From assembly GCA_023381515.1 (NCBI GenBank), contig JAMCQI010000080.1, positions 1-39,285 of the forward strand: a DNA stretch of 39,285 bases. Direction: 5' to 3'. The translations under genes were made by a program, and so were the position numbers. Below, one piece after another: positions 38,460 to 39,285 of the stretch. Every line of letters starts with the position of its first letter. Position 1 is the stretch's first letter. This DNA comes from Chloroflexota bacterium (GTDB lineage Bacteria; Chloroflexota; Anaerolineae; UBA4142). The notes under the pieces were generated by a model, which was not told where the DNA came from, searched no databases, and saw nothing but the letters and a program-made list of their open reading frames with translations.

Positions 38460-39285
38460 ATGTTTCTGGTCGTTGGAGCGACGGGTGTTCTTGGCGGTAT
38501 GGTGACGCGGCGACTCTTGGACGAAGGCAAGGACGTAGCCATTCTGTTACGGGAGAATTCCCCCTCCGAGCAAATGTCTCTCCAGGGGATGGCAACGTCA
38601 GCTCGCTCGCTCACCGAGGCGGGCGCCCAGCCGAGGTACGGCGATCTCAAAGATCGCCCATCGCTCGACAGAGCATGCCAGGGGATCGAGACTGTGATCA
38701 CCACTGCCAATTCGGCAATGCGCGGCGGCGAGGATACGGTGGATACGGTGGACCGCCGGGGCAACCGTAACCTGATCGATGCGGCACGTTCAGCGAGCGT
38801 GAAGCAATTCATCTTTACATCGTTTCTCGGCGCCGATATCCATAACCCGGTACCGCTCTTCCAGGCGAAGGCCGAGACCGAAGCGACGCTTGCCGACAGC
38901 GGGATGGCCTACACGATCCTCGCGCCCAACTTTTTCATGGAGAGCTGGGTGGGTATGGTTGTCGGTATTCCACTGCAAGCCGGCCAACCGATTACGTTGG
39001 TGGGCGATGGTCAGCGCCTGCACTCGCTCATCTCGGTGAGAGACGTAGCAGCCTTTGCCACGGCAGCAGTGGGTCATCCTTCGGCGATCAACCGGCGGCT
39101 GGCGCTTGGCGGGCCGGAACCACTGTCTTGGCGAGGAATCGTGAAAACCTTCGGGGAGACGATGGGCCAGGAATTACGCGTCCAGTTCGTACCTCCCGGC
39201 AAAGAGATCCCCGGGCTGCCGGAAATGGTGCCAGCCGTCCTCGCCGGCATGGAGACCTATGATTCTCCCATCCCGATGGAAGAGA
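38460..39285 (+). CDS. NmrA-like NAD(P)-binding protein (3' end outside window)
   Basis: 275 codons are visible and the frame is open at the window edge. MFLVVGATGVLGGMVTRRLL has the G-x-x-G-x-x-G NAD(P) motif of atypical short-chain dehydrogenases. VITTANSAMRGGEDTVD, NLIDAARSASVKQFIFTSFL and MAYTILAPNFFMESWV follow the NmrA/quinone-reductase-like pattern, which lacks the YxxxK catalytic pair; ISVRDVAAFA is the usual C-terminal loop. It may be a quinone oxidoreductase or redox sensor. Start ATG 38460 with AAAGGAGGG upstream. GATACGGTG is duplicated in tandem at about 38733-38750, adding three residues (DTV-DTV). Confidence 0.9.
   Translation, partial: MFLVVGATGVLGGMVTRRLLDEGKDVAILLRENSPSEQMSLQGMATSARSLTEAGAQPRYGDLKDRPSLDRACQGIETVITTANSAMRGGEDTVDTVDRRGNRNLIDAARSASVKQFIFTSFLGADIHNPVPLFQAKAETEATLADSGMAYTILAPNFFMESWVGMVVGIPLQAGQPITLVGDGQRLHSLISVRDVAAFATAAVGHPSAINRRLALGGPEPLSWRGIVKTFGETMGQELRVQFVPPGKEIPGLPEMVPAVLAGMETYDSPIPMEE

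Overview
The window is GC-rich bacterial chromosomal DNA that reads most like an uncultured Chloroflexota. The grounds are the Ala/Pro/Thr-rich linker after the lipobox of the peptide-binding protein, the SARP/AAA giant regulator, an Ig-like secreted-protein module of a Chloroflexota style, the MoxR-DUF58-DUF4129 cluster and the toxin-antitoxin debris. This placement is inference; there is no rRNA or other phylogenetic marker, and I see no tRNA or CRISPR array.

Region 1 (1-10156, all minus strand) is a catabolic or uptake locus. In transcription order it holds a hotdog thioesterase, an FCD-type GntR regulator overlapping a ThDP-dependent decarboxylase/carboligase by 4 bp, an FAD oxidoreductase with a ferredoxin-like Cys motif 2 bp further on, an ABM-domain monooxygenase-like protein, a peptide/nickel-type ABC binding lipoprotein, two permeases, a universal stress protein, a DapA-like aldolase and the start of a probable MFS transporter. 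A strong promoter with palindromes stands in front of the GntR gene, which points to autoregulated control by a small effector. No ABC ATPase gene is present. The substrate is unknown.

Region 2 (10232-14609) is a moxR-DUF58-DUF4129 operon converging on a cytochrome b5-like gene and a ferritin-like gene fragment with its own terminator. Region 3 (14581-22466) holds a MEDS-GAF-PAS histidine kinase, a SEC-C/TPR protein, two wrecked genes, and a membrane-anchored glycerophosphodiester phosphodiesterase with a hairpin-plus-T-run in its leader.

Region 4 (22507-25901) is a toxin-antitoxin island. It has an MNT/HEPN pair, three DUF433-DUF5615 modules (one intact, two truncated), a Cys-rich conserved protein with a 44-bp remnant of a second copy, and a direct repeat of about 130 bp at 22791 and 25313. 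It looks like a place of repeated duplication and deletion.

Region 5 (25906-33371) mixes intact genes with many decayed ones. Intact are an Fe-S flavoprotein, its TetR regulator with a textbook promoter/operator, a LOG-family protein, a LysM protein that may be leaderless, and a membrane protein. Decayed are a flavodoxin with an internal deletion, an alpha/beta-hydrolase tail, a gene frameshifted in a C-run, and a PAP2 phosphatase gene with two in-frame TAG codons.

Region 6 (33228-39285) carries a seven-bladed WD40 lipoprotein, a SARP/BTAD-AAA-TPR regulator whose start lies 10 nt after a hairpin sharing a 19-nt arm with the one in front of the phosphodiesterase gene, a small membrane protein, and an NmrA-like NAD(P)-binding protein that runs off the end.
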